Shown here one piece after another: positions 17,318-25,980 of a DNA stretch of 27,971 bases (position 1 is the stretch's first letter; each line of letters begins with the position of its first letter). Origin of the DNA: G021776435 sp046756245 (GTDB taxonomy: Bacteria > Pseudomonadota > Alphaproteobacteria > Caulobacterales > Parvularculaceae); assembly GCA_046756245.1 (NCBI GenBank), contig JBHHVZ010000037.1, positions 1-27,971 on the forward strand, given 5' to 3'. Both the position numbers and the translations under genes were made by a program. Under the pieces are notes generated by a model. The model did not search any database. It was not told the DNA's origin and was given only the letters and a program-made list of their open reading frames with translations.

Positions 17318-17379
17318 GTTGACATTAACCATGTTTTTTCCGCCGCGCCGCGGCGCCTTCTCAAATCGGCTTTCCGCCC

Positions 17380-17387
17380 TTATATCT
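17380..17387 (+). promoter_or_regulatory. Possible -10 element for ssrA
   Basis: TTATATCT lies about 6-12 bases before the first stem of the acceptor RNA, the right place for a -10 box. No good -35 match is seen at 17-base spacing (TTCTCA at about 17359 is weak). Confidence 0.35.
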
Positions 17388-17474
17388 GGAACGCCTGCGC
17401 GAGCAGGCTATGGCGATAAATGACGCGTGTAATAAGCGGACCGGACCCGGGGGCGGTACCCGGCGGCTCCACCA

Positions 17475-17595
17475 GCCTTCGCTCGCTTTGCGAGCTGCGG
17501 CTCGGCAAGCCATTTCGCAAAGCGAGCGGAGGCTGTCGCGCCGAAGCCCGATGGGCGAAGGCGGACCTGATTATTTCCTCATTGGGGAGTGTCAT
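17475..17595 (+). other. ssrA intervening segment with a 19-bp stem
   Basis: Spacer removed when the two tmRNA pieces mature. A stem formed by 17475-17493 and 17515-17533 (14 perfect pairs, CGCTCGCTTTGCGA, plus 5 more with one G-U) starts immediately after the CCA end. A second small stem-loop GCCC-GAT-GGGC with outer CGCC/GGCG lies at 17539-17563. Confidence 0.8.
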
Positions 17596-17677
17596 GGGGC
17601 CGAAACAGGATCGACGGACGTCTAAAGACGATGTTTTCGCCCGGTTGGCCTCCGTTATTTGGCCAAACTGAATAGTT

Positions 17678-17719
17678 GCCAATGACAACTACTCGGAAGA
17701 GTTCGCTCTTGCTGCGTAA
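17678..17719 (+). CDS. tmRNA proteolysis tag reading frame
   Basis: GCC resume codon to TAA encodes ANDNYSEEFALAA, 13 residues to which the tRNA-borne Ala is added. The ALAA end is the ClpX-recognised degron, and the AND-N start is the SspB-contact region in alphaproteobacterial tags. It is read only on a rescued ribosome, with no own start codon. Confidence 0.95.
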   Translation, partial: ANDNYSEEFALAA

Positions 17720-17956
17720 GCGGTACGAGTAACTCGCATTGAAGTCCTGACCCCTTCCAAGGTCAGGCGGGGCCCCCCGGCGCCTGGCAACAGAAGCCGG
17801 GACTTCTATCTTCAATCTTCAATCTTCTCCGTTAGCGTACCGTTCAGACGCCGAGATTCTAAAGATTAGCGGGCGATCGCCGGCGAACGGGCGCCTGACG
17901 CCGCCGTCCCCACCCACCTTTAAAAAGCGAGATGCAGAATGAGCCTGCGGTTGGAG

Positions 17957-18061
17957 CTAGAGCGCATTCCGAAAAGTGGGAACCGGTTTTCGGATAAAAT
18001 GCGCGACAAAACAAAAACTAGACCATGTTCTCCGACTCCGTTTTCGGAGAACATGGTCTAG
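17957..18061. repeat. Two adjacent palindromic elements, REP-like
   Basis: The first (17957-18020) is bounded by CTAG at both ends and holds GCGCATT-CCGAAAA / TTTTCGG-AATGCGC around GTGGGAACC. The motif GAAAAGTGGGAACCGGTTTTC recurs widely in alphaproteobacterial genomes. The second (18018-18061) is a perfect 18-bp stem, CTAGACCATGTTCTCCGA with its reverse complement, around an 8-base loop; it shares CTAG with the first. It overlaps the start of the next ORF. Confidence 0.85.
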
Positions 18062-18294
18062 ACAATTTATTGGGAAAATTATGTGTCGAATGGGGCTTTT
18101 GCCTCCCTCTTGGAAAACACGACGAAATCACGAGACTCGGTGAAATAGATGCAAACTCATTCGCATTGGCGGTATTGCGCGCGGAGGGGTTTGACCATCC
18201 CGAAAGCGAAGTGGAATGGAAGCGTCGGCTGCGAAATCGCTTCATTGAGCATTTCGGGCAATCTCAGGTAAAATCTGTCGAATTTGATGATTAG
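18025..18294 (+). CDS. Small hypothetical protein, start inside a palindromic repeat
   Basis: 89 residues, unrecognised function. The stretch from about residue 15 (LLGKLCVEWGFCLPLGKHDEI) to RRLRNRFIEHFGQS looks like a genuine soluble, mixed-charge domain. The first dozen codons, including the ATG, are encoded by the 18-bp stem at 18018-18061, and no Shine-Dalgarno sequence precedes it. An alternative is TTG at 18070. It may be a gene whose native start was replaced, or a remnant. It lies between ssrA and sspB on the same strand. Confidence 0.5.
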   Translation: MFSDSVFGEHGLDNLLGKLCVEWGFCLPLGKHDEITRLGEIDANSFALAVLRAEGFDHPESEVEWKRRLRNRFIEHFGQSQVKSVEFDD

Positions 18295-18382
18295 ATTTCA
18301 GAGTGATCCGCTACCCTCTATTCGGGGATATGGCGCCCGCGGCCCCGGGCAGGTAAAATAGACGGCTGGAAATGGAGTCGAC

Positions 18383-18889
18383 GTGGCCGACATAGAGCTC
18401 GATTACGAATATCTGATGCAGAACGCCCTGCGCCAGGTGGTGCGCGACGTGCTGGCGATCACCGCCGAGCTCGGATCGGCGCCGGGCGAGCATCATTTCT
18501 ATATCGAATTTGAGACCGGCGCCGAAGGCGTCGTTATCCCCGAACACCTGCGAGAGACTTATCCCGCGCGCATGACAATCGTTCTCCAGCACCAGTTCGA
18601 CAATCTTAGCGTCGACGAAGACGCGTTTTTCGTCACCCTGTGGTTCAAGGGCAAGGAGGCCAATCTCAGAATTCCCTTCGCCGCCGTGACGAGCTTCGCC
18701 GATCCGAGCGTGAAATTCGGCCTGCATTTCACGGATGGCGAGGAAAGCGCGCCGGCCTGCGCCGAAAATGCTGTGGAAGAAGAACCCGCGCACGAACCGG
18801 CGCCGGCGCCGGAAACGCCCAAGGACGAGGAAAGCGACGAAGGCCCCTCCGCCGACGTCGTCAGTCTCGATTCATTCAGGAAGAAGTAG
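18383..18889 (+). CDS. sspB: ClpXP adaptor protein SspB, alpha type
   Basis: 168 residues. The substrate-binding domain (about 1-125) begins MADIELDYEYLMQNALRQVV and includes HHFYIEFETGAEGVVIPEHLRE, FWFKG-like LWFKGKEANLRIPF and AVTSFADPSVKFGLHF, all typical of SspB. A Pro/Glu/Ala-rich linker leads to the short C-terminal ClpX-docking tail VVSLDSFRKK. SspB tethers tagged proteins, chiefly tmRNA-tagged ones, to ClpXP. Here it lies less than 600 bases after ssrA. Its last 14 bases overlap the convergent MATE gene. Confidence 0.92.
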   Translation: MADIELDYEYLMQNALRQVVRDVLAITAELGSAPGEHHFYIEFETGAEGVVIPEHLRETYPARMTIVLQHQFDNLSVDEDAFFVTLWFKGKEANLRIPFAAVTSFADPSVKFGLHFTDGEESAPACAENAVEEEPAHEPAPAPETPKDEESDEGPSADVVSLDSFRKK

Positions 18890-20285
18890 GCTTTCTCACG
18901 AGTAACAAAACGCGCGCGCCCAGCAGAATCGACGCTGCAGCCAGACCCGCGAGCAGTCCCCACCACACCCCTGTCGCACCGAGCGGCGAATAGAGCCCAA
19001 AGCCGAAGGCTACAGGAAAGCCGATCAGCCAATAGCTGACGCCGGTCAGAATCATTGGGATACGGACGTCTTTCAGACCACGCAGAACTTGACTGGCGGC
19101 GACCTGCGCTCCATCGAACAGCATGAACGCCGCCGCGATCGGCAAAAATGACGCAACGAGGCCCAGAACATTCGCATTCGCTGGATCGCCGGCGTCGAGA
19201 TAAAGCCCCGCGACCCAGTGCGGCGCAATGACGATCATCACGGCGAATATCATGATCGTCGCGACGCTCACGACGATCGTCAAGAGCGCCGCCCGCCTGA
19301 CGCCGTCGGCGTCGCCGGCGCCTTGAGCCAGCCCGACGCGCACGCAGCCGGCCATGGAAAAGCCGAGCGGCATCATGAACGCAATGGCGGCGACATTGAG
19401 CGCCACCTGATAGGCTGCGACTTCGTCGACGCCGATGCGTCCCATCAACAACACCGCGGCGTTGAAGAGCAGCATCTCGAATGCGAAGGAAACCCCGATC
19501 GGCCAGCCGAGACGGACGATTTCGCGCAGACGCGCCCAGCACGGCGTCAGCATATTGCGAAAAAGATCGAACTGACGCGCCGCTCCGTCCCAGCCGATAT
19601 ACACGACCAGCATGGCGAATCCGATGAAATGCGCGGCCGACGAGGCGAGCCCCGCGCCGACAAGCTCAAGCCTCGGGAAACCCCAGTTTCCATAGATCAG
19701 GGTGTAGTTCATGAGCGCATTGAGGATCGTCGTCACGACAATAATGACCAGCGGCGCGCGCGTTCTGTCGATAGCGGCGAGAAAATTGCGCAGGATGAGG
19801 ACGCCGATCATGAAAGGCCATCCCGGCGCCAGCGCGAGGATATAGGGCGCCGCGAGATCGGCCAGCACGTCGGGCTGGCCGAGCGCCAGCGCGATATCGC
19901 GCGCAAACAAATAGAAAACGACTATCGCGGGAAAAGCGAGCGCCGTCGCCCACAACCCCATGCGCACGGAGCGGCGCACATCGTCGAAATTATCCCTGTC
20001 GGCGCCGAGCGCCTGTGCGACCATAGGCGATATCGCCATAGCCGGCCCGAAACCGACCAAAAAGGTCGCGTAAAAAACGACGAGCCCGAGCGAAGACGCG
20101 GCCAGGGCTTCGGCGCCGATCCGGCCGATCATCAGTACGTCAATCGTGTTGACGGAAAACTGGATAAGCTGCGTAAGCCCCATGGGCGCGCCGAGCGCGA
20201 CAAGGGCTGCGACCTCGCGCATCCAGCCTGTTTCACGCCTGTAGCCGGGTTCGGGCGGCGCAATTTCGTTTTGGCGCTTGCGCAC
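18876..20285 (-). CDS. MATE family efflux transporter
   Basis: 469 residues with about 12 hydrophobic segments in two six-helix halves, the MATE architecture. The N-terminal helix motif LGAPMGLTQLIQFSVNTIDVLMIGRIG and the second-half counterpart LGWPIGVSFAFEMLLFNAAVLLMGRIG are the paired signatures. Such proteins export cationic drugs or metabolites in exchange for H+ or Na+; the substrate is unknown. The start is GTG at 20285 with GAGGAAAG upstream. The 3' end overlaps sspB in convergent orientation. Confidence 0.92.
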   Translation of the reverse strand: MRKRQNEIAPPEPGYRRETGWMREVAALVALGAPMGLTQLIQFSVNTIDVLMIGRIGAEALAASSLGLVVFYATFLVGFGPAMAISPMVAQALGADRDNFDDVRRSVRMGLWATALAFPAIVVFYLFARDIALALGQPDVLADLAAPYILALAPGWPFMIGVLILRNFLAAIDRTRAPLVIIVVTTILNALMNYTLIYGNWGFPRLELVGAGLASSAAHFIGFAMLVVYIGWDGAARQFDLFRNMLTPCWARLREIVRLGWPIGVSFAFEMLLFNAAVLLMGRIGVDEVAAYQVALNVAAIAFMMPLGFSMAGCVRVGLAQGAGDADGVRRAALLTIVVSVATIMIFAVMIVIAPHWVAGLYLDAGDPANANVLGLVASFLPIAAAFMLFDGAQVAASQVLRGLKDVRIPMILTGVSYWLIGFPVAFGFGLYSPLGATGVWWGLLAGLAAASILLGARVLLLVRKPTSS

Positions 20286-20377
20286 AGAACGTCTTTCCTC
20301 AATGAGCGGTTCGCCAGCGCCGCCGGCGGCCGGACAAGCCAGCTAGCACTCAAAACGGCGAAAGCCTAGGGCGTTTT

Positions 20378-20399
20378 GGGCCGGGCGCGCGCCCGGCCC
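20378..20399. repeat. Perfect 22-base GC palindrome between MATE and fumC
   Basis: GGGCCGGGCGC and its exact reverse complement, with no loop. It lies in the divergent promoter region of the MATE and fumC genes and is followed by TTGCC, not a U-tract, so a terminator role is doubtful. Confidence 0.6.
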
Positions 20400-20457
20400 T
20401 TGCCCCGCCCGGCGGCGCTGGTTACATCAGCATCGTAATCCCGAAGAGAACAAGCCC

Positions 20458-21874
<1,417 letters not shown>

Positions 21875-21885
<11 letters not shown>

Positions 21886-22387
21886 AAACAATAATGACGC
21901 CGCCGGCGTTCCGGCCAGGCGAAAGGTCTATATTTCGGGAAAGACCTATCGCCATAATCTCGGTCTATCCTGCGCATTCCGGCACTGGCGCGCCGAATCC
22001 CATTGCAACAAACTGCATGGCTACGCCCTGCAGGTGGAAATTACGTTCGAAACCGATCGTCTGGACGAGCGCAACTGGGTGGTCGATTTTGGCGCCCTGA
22101 AAGAGCTCAAGGGCCGCCTTGAGGACATGCTGGACCACAAGACGCTGGTGGCGGCGGACGATCCTGAGCGGGATTGGTTCGAAGAAGCCGCGAGGCGCGG
22201 CGTTCTCGACATCATGATTGTCGATCACACGAGCTGCGAGAAAATAGCGGAACTGATATTCGACTATGCGGATTCCATGTTCCTGCCGCTTCTCGACCCT
22301 GACAGACGCGTCCGTTTGAAATCGGTGATAGTGCGCGAGCACGGCGCCAATCACGCCGGCGTTATGTGGGAACAAAGCGCAGGCTAG
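21875..22387 (+). CDS. 6-carboxytetrahydropterin synthase (QueD/PTPS) family protein
   Basis: 170 residues, T-fold. QueD makes 6-carboxytetrahydropterin from dihydroneopterin triphosphate for queuosine. Family features: H37 (AFRHW), catalytic-type C44 with LHG at 47-49 (CNKLHGY), VVDFGALK, LDHKTL, the TSCEKIAELI block and a VREHGANHAGV C-terminal region. The zinc triad is incomplete: HGH is HGY (Y50). I believe this variant occurs in other alphaproteobacteria, so it is a subfamily rather than damage, but the activity is uncertain. The start overlaps fumC, indicating co-translation. Confidence 0.82.
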
Positions 22388-22499
22388 TGGTCCGAGCAGC
22401 ATGTGCGAGAAACAGTGGTCCTCGCCGCCCCGCCGTTAACCATTCAGTCTGGCTTCAAGCGCCAGTCTGGACTAAATCTTGCTCCGCGCTAAGCGTAAT

Positions 22500-22524
22500 C
22501 GCCGCTTCGCGCTGCGAAGCGGCG
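22500..22524. repeat. Strong hairpin upstream of the 73-aa gene
   Basis: Perfect 11-bp stem CGCCGCTTCGC / GCGAAGCGGCG with loop GCT. A weaker CTGGC/GCCAG stem lies at about 22450-22466. They may end the fumC-queD transcript; no U-tract follows. Confidence 0.6.
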
Positions 22525-22552
22525 GCGGGCCAGTACGAACAGGGTTAACGGC

Positions 22553-22774
22553 ATGTCCGAAAACAAGCGATCGCCGAGCCAGACGCGGCTCATTCTCGCA
22601 CAGTTTCTGTTTGCGCATGACATCGACGTGGAGACGCTCTACGCCGCGCTCGGAGCCGACCTCGCGCAATGCGACAACGAGGCGGTCTCGCATATGGCCG
22701 GCATCATCGACGGGGTGACGCTGGCCACGTCGAAAATCCGCGCGCATGGGCTGGACGGCTGGGCGAAAAATTAG
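22553..22774 (+). CDS. Hypothetical protein, 73 aa
   Basis: Unrecognised. Soluble, mostly helical-looking, starting MSENKRSPSQTRLILAQFLFAHD and ending IRAHGLDGWAKN. The base composition and third-position GC resemble the neighbouring genes, and an AGGG sits about 9 bases before the ATG. The stop directly abuts a composite repeat element. No motif suggests a function. Confidence 0.5.
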   Translation: MSENKRSPSQTRLILAQFLFAHDIDVETLYAALGADLAQCDNEAVSHMAGIIDGVTLATSKIRAHGLDGWAKN

Positions 22775-22915
22775 GAAATAGTGTACGGTGAAATGGGGAA
22801 TAGTGAATGGTGAATCGAGATTTGCCATTCCGGGGCCGGTCGGAACCGGAATCCAGAATGACACGATGTCGTCCCTTACCATTCACCACTTCACCATTTC
22901 ACCATTCACCCCCAC
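22775..22915. repeat. Composite heptad-arm palindromic element, copy 1
   Basis: The left arm (22775-22819) carries GGTGAAATGG, GTGAATG and GTGAATC-type heptads. The right arm (22876-22915) carries the reverse complement (CCATTCACC, ACTTCACC, ATTTCACC). The core at about 22826-22860 is ATTCCGG...CCGGAAT followed by CCAGAATGAC. The element fills exactly the space from the stop of the 73-aa gene to the ATG of the RHH gene. Confidence 0.85.
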
Positions 22916-23134
22916 ATGCGCAAACGCTCGATCACCCTCAATGGACACCGCACCAGCATTTCGCTGGAACACGAATTCTGGGACGCGCTTGACGCCCTCG
23001 CCGCCGCCGACGGGCGGTCATTGGCGGACCTCATTGCCGAAATCGACGCCCGGCGCGCCAATGAGTCGCCGCCGCCGGGGCTGGCCTCAAGTTTGAGGAT
23101 TTACGTGCTGGAGCGCTTTCGAAAGGGCGCGTGA
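22916..23134 (+). CDS. Ribbon-helix-helix domain protein (RHH_4 type)
   Basis: 72 residues: MRKRSITLNGHRTSISLEHEFWDALDALA, then ADGRSLADLIAEID and LRIYVLERFRKG. This is the RHH_4 pattern, a small Arc/MetJ-like DNA-binding fold common in alphaproteobacteria, often near fumC and sspB as here. The target is unknown. It ends 6 bases before the convergent GlnE-family gene. The 5' flank is entirely repeat sequence with no Shine-Dalgarno. Confidence 0.85.
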   Translation: MRKRSITLNGHRTSISLEHEFWDALDALAAADGRSLADLIAEIDARRANESPPPGLASSLRIYVLERFRKGA

Positions 23135-23140
23135 ACCGCC

Positions 23141-25945
23141 TTATCCGTTCGCCACAAGATTGAGCGTCGGCCGTCCGAGGACGAGCTGGGCGTAGAGCCG
23201 ATTGAGGTCGTCGGCGTATCCGCGGATCAGCGGCCGCGCCTGGTCGAACCGCTCGACTCCGGCGGCGCGCGCAATCAGCGCGCCAAACCGGGCCCGCACC
23301 GGCGCGCCGGTCGGATCCGACCAGCGGCCGAACCCGCGCGCGACAGCGATCCGCGACCAGAATTCACGTGCGGAAATGAGCGCCGTAGCAGTTTCGGGCG
23401 GAATAAGGCCGGAACGCGCCATCGCTTTCAGCGCCTGTTCCGGCTCATCGTCCTGAAGGACAGGATGCGCGCCGGCGTGGCGATAGAAAAGCGTGCTGAT
23501 AATGAGCTCCGCATCCTGGCGGCCGCCTTCGAGCTTGTCGATGTCCCATTCCGACGAGGCCCGATCGCGACGCATGCGTTGGGCGCGGGCCCGATCGAGA
23601 TCGCGCAGGAGAACGTCGGCGCGACGGGCGCCGCTGACGGCGCTGCGTATGGCGTCGCGCGCATTGTCCTGGGCTTCAGCTTCGCCGGCGACGACGCGCG
23701 CCCGCGTCAGGAGAATTTGATCGAGCGCGATCGCTTCGGACAAAACGAATTGCTTGAACGCATCGAGGCCTGGCGCAAGAGCGCCGGCGACGCCGCCCGG
23801 CCGGCGCGATACGTCGGGCGATAAAGCGAAATAGCCCTCGCCCAGCCCGTCGAGGGCTTCAAGATAGCGCCGCGCGAAGCTATCAACCGCGTCGCTTTCC
23901 TCGCCGGCGACAAAACCGATCTGGAAGGCCGCGCCCGGCGTGTAATTGCCAAAGCCGTCATAAACATGCAGCGCCAGGGATTTTGCCGCCTTGGCTTCAT
24001 TCTTCGGACAAGTCGCGCTCACAATGTCGAAGGCTTCGCTCAGCGCGCGCAGATGCACCGCGTGCAGCGCCTTGGCGGCTGCGTCGAACGCCATATCGCC
24101 GCTGGCCGAGAACAGCGCAATGCGCCCGATCGACTGCCGCCGCCACGCGGCGAGACCGTCGAGCGTCGCGGCCTTGCGCAGGGGCGGCGCATAGCGCGCG
24201 AGCCATTCCTTTCCATCCTGCGGAGTCTCAACGCCGCGCTGGGCGAACAATTCCGCCGCGGTGGCGGGCGACTCCAGCAACGGCTCCACGGCCGCGCCAA
24301 AGCAGCCGAGCGCGTCGATTATCGACCCGCGATTAGGCGCGCTTTCGGCGAGATGCGAAAAAACGTCGATCTCTTTTGGAACCACGCGCACCAGCCGGTC
24401 GAACAATCTCACCGCTTCGTTAGGATGCTGTGTTTCTCCGAAACCTGTCAGCAGGCCGGGCGCCAGCGCGGAGAATCGTTTCTCGCTGTCCTGCGCGCCG
24501 GCCAGCCGCACCCATTCATCGATTGCGTTGGAGAGCGTCGCGCCATGAAGGAAGCCGAGATCCTCAAGTTTATCCGCATCGCCGGAATCGTCGTCCCTGG
24601 CTTTGTAGCGCGCGAGCTCCTCCTGCGGTCCGCGCAGGAGACGGTGAAGCGCATTCGCCGCTTCCGCGCGCGCGCCGTCAAGCACCGCCTTCAAGGCGTT
24701 AAAATCAGAATACCCGCACAAAGACGCCAGGGCCTGCTCTTCTTCCTCGCCGGTCGCCGTCTTCGCCGCCGCGCCTTTCATCATCTGCGCGCGCGATACA
24801 AGCATTTGCGCGGTTTCCCAGCCGCTTTTGAGGCGACGCGCCGCATCGACGCCGATGACTTCAGATTCGGATGCAATTTCAAAGACTTCACTGGCGGAGG
24901 TCGTCCGGAAAATTGGCCGTACGCGGCCGATTGTCAACCGGCAAACCTCGGCGATGGCGCGAAACGCCGCCTGCGGATCATCGCACGGCGCTTCCATCTT
25001 ATCGCACATTTCCTTGTCGAGCATGGATTCGCCATTCCAGATCTGCGCTTCCATTTCCTCGAGAAACGCGCCGCCGACCGAGCGGTCGCCTGCGACGATC
25101 CGGGCAGTGGCGAGCCATGCTCTCAGCGCTTGCGCCTGCGGTCCCGACGCAGCCGACCGGACGCGCGCCATGCTTTCGGCGAGACCGGAGCCGCCGACTT
25201 TCGTACCCATCGGCGTGCGCAGAGAAAACAGCGGATAGTCGCCCGGCTTGCCTTCGAAGGTTTCGCGCAGTTCGGCGCCAATGCGGATGAAAACGCGTTC
25301 GGCCGATTTGGGCGTGGGCCCTTTGAATGCGTCTTCATCAAACAGGATTATCAAATCGAGCGGCCCATACGGCGCGAGGTCTTCGTGGGCGAAATCACCG
25401 CCGGCGAGCGCGAATACGCCCGCCGTTAAGGCCCGTTCGCTCTCGACCGAGAGCTCGCCGCGCTTCACCGCTGCGCGCACAAGCCAGCAGAGCGCGGTAT
25501 CGACAAGGCGTTCGGCGAAATCGGCGCGCGCGGCTGTCGCTTCTTCGCCGCGCCAGGCGCCGGACAGTTCCGCCAGGCCGATAGCAATGTCGGCGCGGTT
25601 TTTCAGCGGCGCCAGCGCTGCGTGCAGCGCGTCGGGACCGCCGACGCCGCGATCGAGCGCAGCGAGATCGCGCGCGGCTTCGGCCAGCACCGGCGAAGCG
25701 CCGGATTCGAGCGCCTCCGCCGCGGCGGCAGGATGCGCCATGCATAGATCAGCGAGCCGGCGTGTTGCGCCGAAGACGCGCAGCATCAGCAACCGGCGAT
25801 CGGGCTTGTCGAGCGCGGCGCCGGGATCCGCGCCAAGCGCATCGGCGAGCGCCCGGCGCCAGCGCGCTGCGCCCGCGCCGGCCCGCGAAGGGTCGATTTT
25901 CTCGGCCTGGTCTCCGTTGCTTTGCGGTGCGCGGTTTTCCGCCAT
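23141..25945 (-). CDS. GlnE-family protein with degenerate catalytic sites
   Basis: 934 residues, the usual size of the bifunctional glutamine synthetase adenylyltransferase/deadenylylase. Both GlnE halves are recognisable. N-terminal half: PLDLIILFDED (195-205), SLRTPMGTKVGG (241-252) and the TARIVAGD block (280-287). C-terminal half: VYDGFGNYTPGAAFQIGF (661-678), SRRPGGVAGAL (713-723), LTRARVVAGE (746-755) and the EGGRQDAELI block (806-815). In active enzymes each nucleotidyltransferase domain has S-D-x-D-L-I. Here the N-domain reads G194-P-L-D197 and the C-domain A672-A-F-Q675, so three of four catalytic Asp are gone. The frame is intact. It is probably a pseudoenzyme or a strongly diverged GlnE that cannot adenylylate. 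Divergent from the ClC gene. Confidence 0.8.
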   Translation of the reverse strand: MAENRAPQSNGDQAEKIDPSRAGAGAARWRRALADALGADPGAALDKPDRRLLMLRVFGATRRLADLCMAHPAAAAEALESGASPVLAEAARDLAALDRGVGGPDALHAALAPLKNRADIAIGLAELSGAWRGEEATAARADFAERLVDTALCWLVRAAVKRGELSVESERALTAGVFALAGGDFAHEDLAPYGPLDLIILFDEDAFKGPTPKSAERVFIRIGAELRETFEGKPGDYPLFSLRTPMGTKVGGSGLAESMARVRSAASGPQAQALRAWLATARIVAGDRSVGGAFLEEMEAQIWNGESMLDKEMCDKMEAPCDDPQAAFRAIAEVCRLTIGRVRPIFRTTSASEVFEIASESEVIGVDAARRLKSGWETAQMLVSRAQMMKGAAAKTATGEEEEQALASLCGYSDFNALKAVLDGARAEAANALHRLLRGPQEELARYKARDDDSGDADKLEDLGFLHGATLSNAIDEWVRLAGAQDSEKRFSALAPGLLTGFGETQHPNEAVRLFDRLVRVVPKEIDVFSHLAESAPNRGSIIDALGCFGAAVEPLLESPATAAELFAQRGVETPQDGKEWLARYAPPLRKAATLDGLAAWRRQSIGRIALFSASGDMAFDAAAKALHAVHLRALSEAFDIVSATCPKNEAKAAKSLALHVYDGFGNYTPGAAFQIGFVAGEESDAVDSFARRYLEALDGLGEGYFALSPDVSRRPGGVAGALAPGLDAFKQFVLSEAIALDQILLTRARVVAGEAEAQDNARDAIRSAVSGARRADVLLRDLDRARAQRMRRDRASSEWDIDKLEGGRQDAELIISTLFYRHAGAHPVLQDDEPEQALKAMARSGLIPPETATALISAREFWSRIAVARGFGRWSDPTGAPVRARFGALIARAAGVERFDQARPLIRGYADDLNRLYAQLVLGRPTLNLVANG

Positions 25946-25980
25946 GACGGCTCCAGCCCCTCATCTCCCGGATTACGCCC

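Larger units (their letters stand above)
17391..17810 (+). ncRNA. ssrA: tmRNA, circularly permuted two-piece form
   Basis: Rescues stalled ribosomes and adds a degradation tag. The acceptor piece comes first (about 17391-17474): a GCCTGC-GCGA-GCAGGC hairpin, then the T arm and the acceptor 3' strand ending CGGCTCCACCA at 17474. A transcribed spacer follows (17475-17595). The coding piece starts GGGGCCGAAACAGGATCGACGG at 17596; GGGGCCG pairs with CGGCTCC of the acceptor piece (one G-U), rebuilding the tRNA-like acceptor stem. The tag frame is at 17678-17719. The 3' part folds with GAAGTCC (17741-17747) pairing GGACTTC (17800-17806), which encloses a CCTGACC/GGTCAGG hairpin. The outer ends are estimates. 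Permuted ssrA genes are typical of alphaproteobacteria. Open frames crossing this region are spurious. Confidence 0.95.

Noticed and set aside
17440..17474. ssrA T-arm/CCA end as an attachment site of an integrated island
   Set aside because: No second copy of the segment, no integrase and no shift in gene type are seen in the window.
17380..17688. Open frames on both strands over the tmRNA
   Set aside because: The region is explained by the permuted tmRNA; the frames change identity across RNA stems and lack protein features.
19218..20369. 383-codon plus-strand frame opposite the MATE gene
   Set aside because: Extremely Arg/Asp/His-rich, with no domain; the minus strand has the MATE helix pattern.
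20378..20399. Terminator at the 22-base GC palindrome
   Set aside because: No U-tract follows on either strand and it lies between two divergent starts, so it is listed only as a palindrome.
22775..22915. CRISPR-like array
   Set aside because: The repeats are 7-mers in inverted arms with no unique spacers of regular length and no cas genes.
23966..25429. 487-codon plus-strand frame opposite the GlnE-like gene
   Set aside because: Arg-rich antisense shadow; the minus strand shows GlnE blocks over its whole length.
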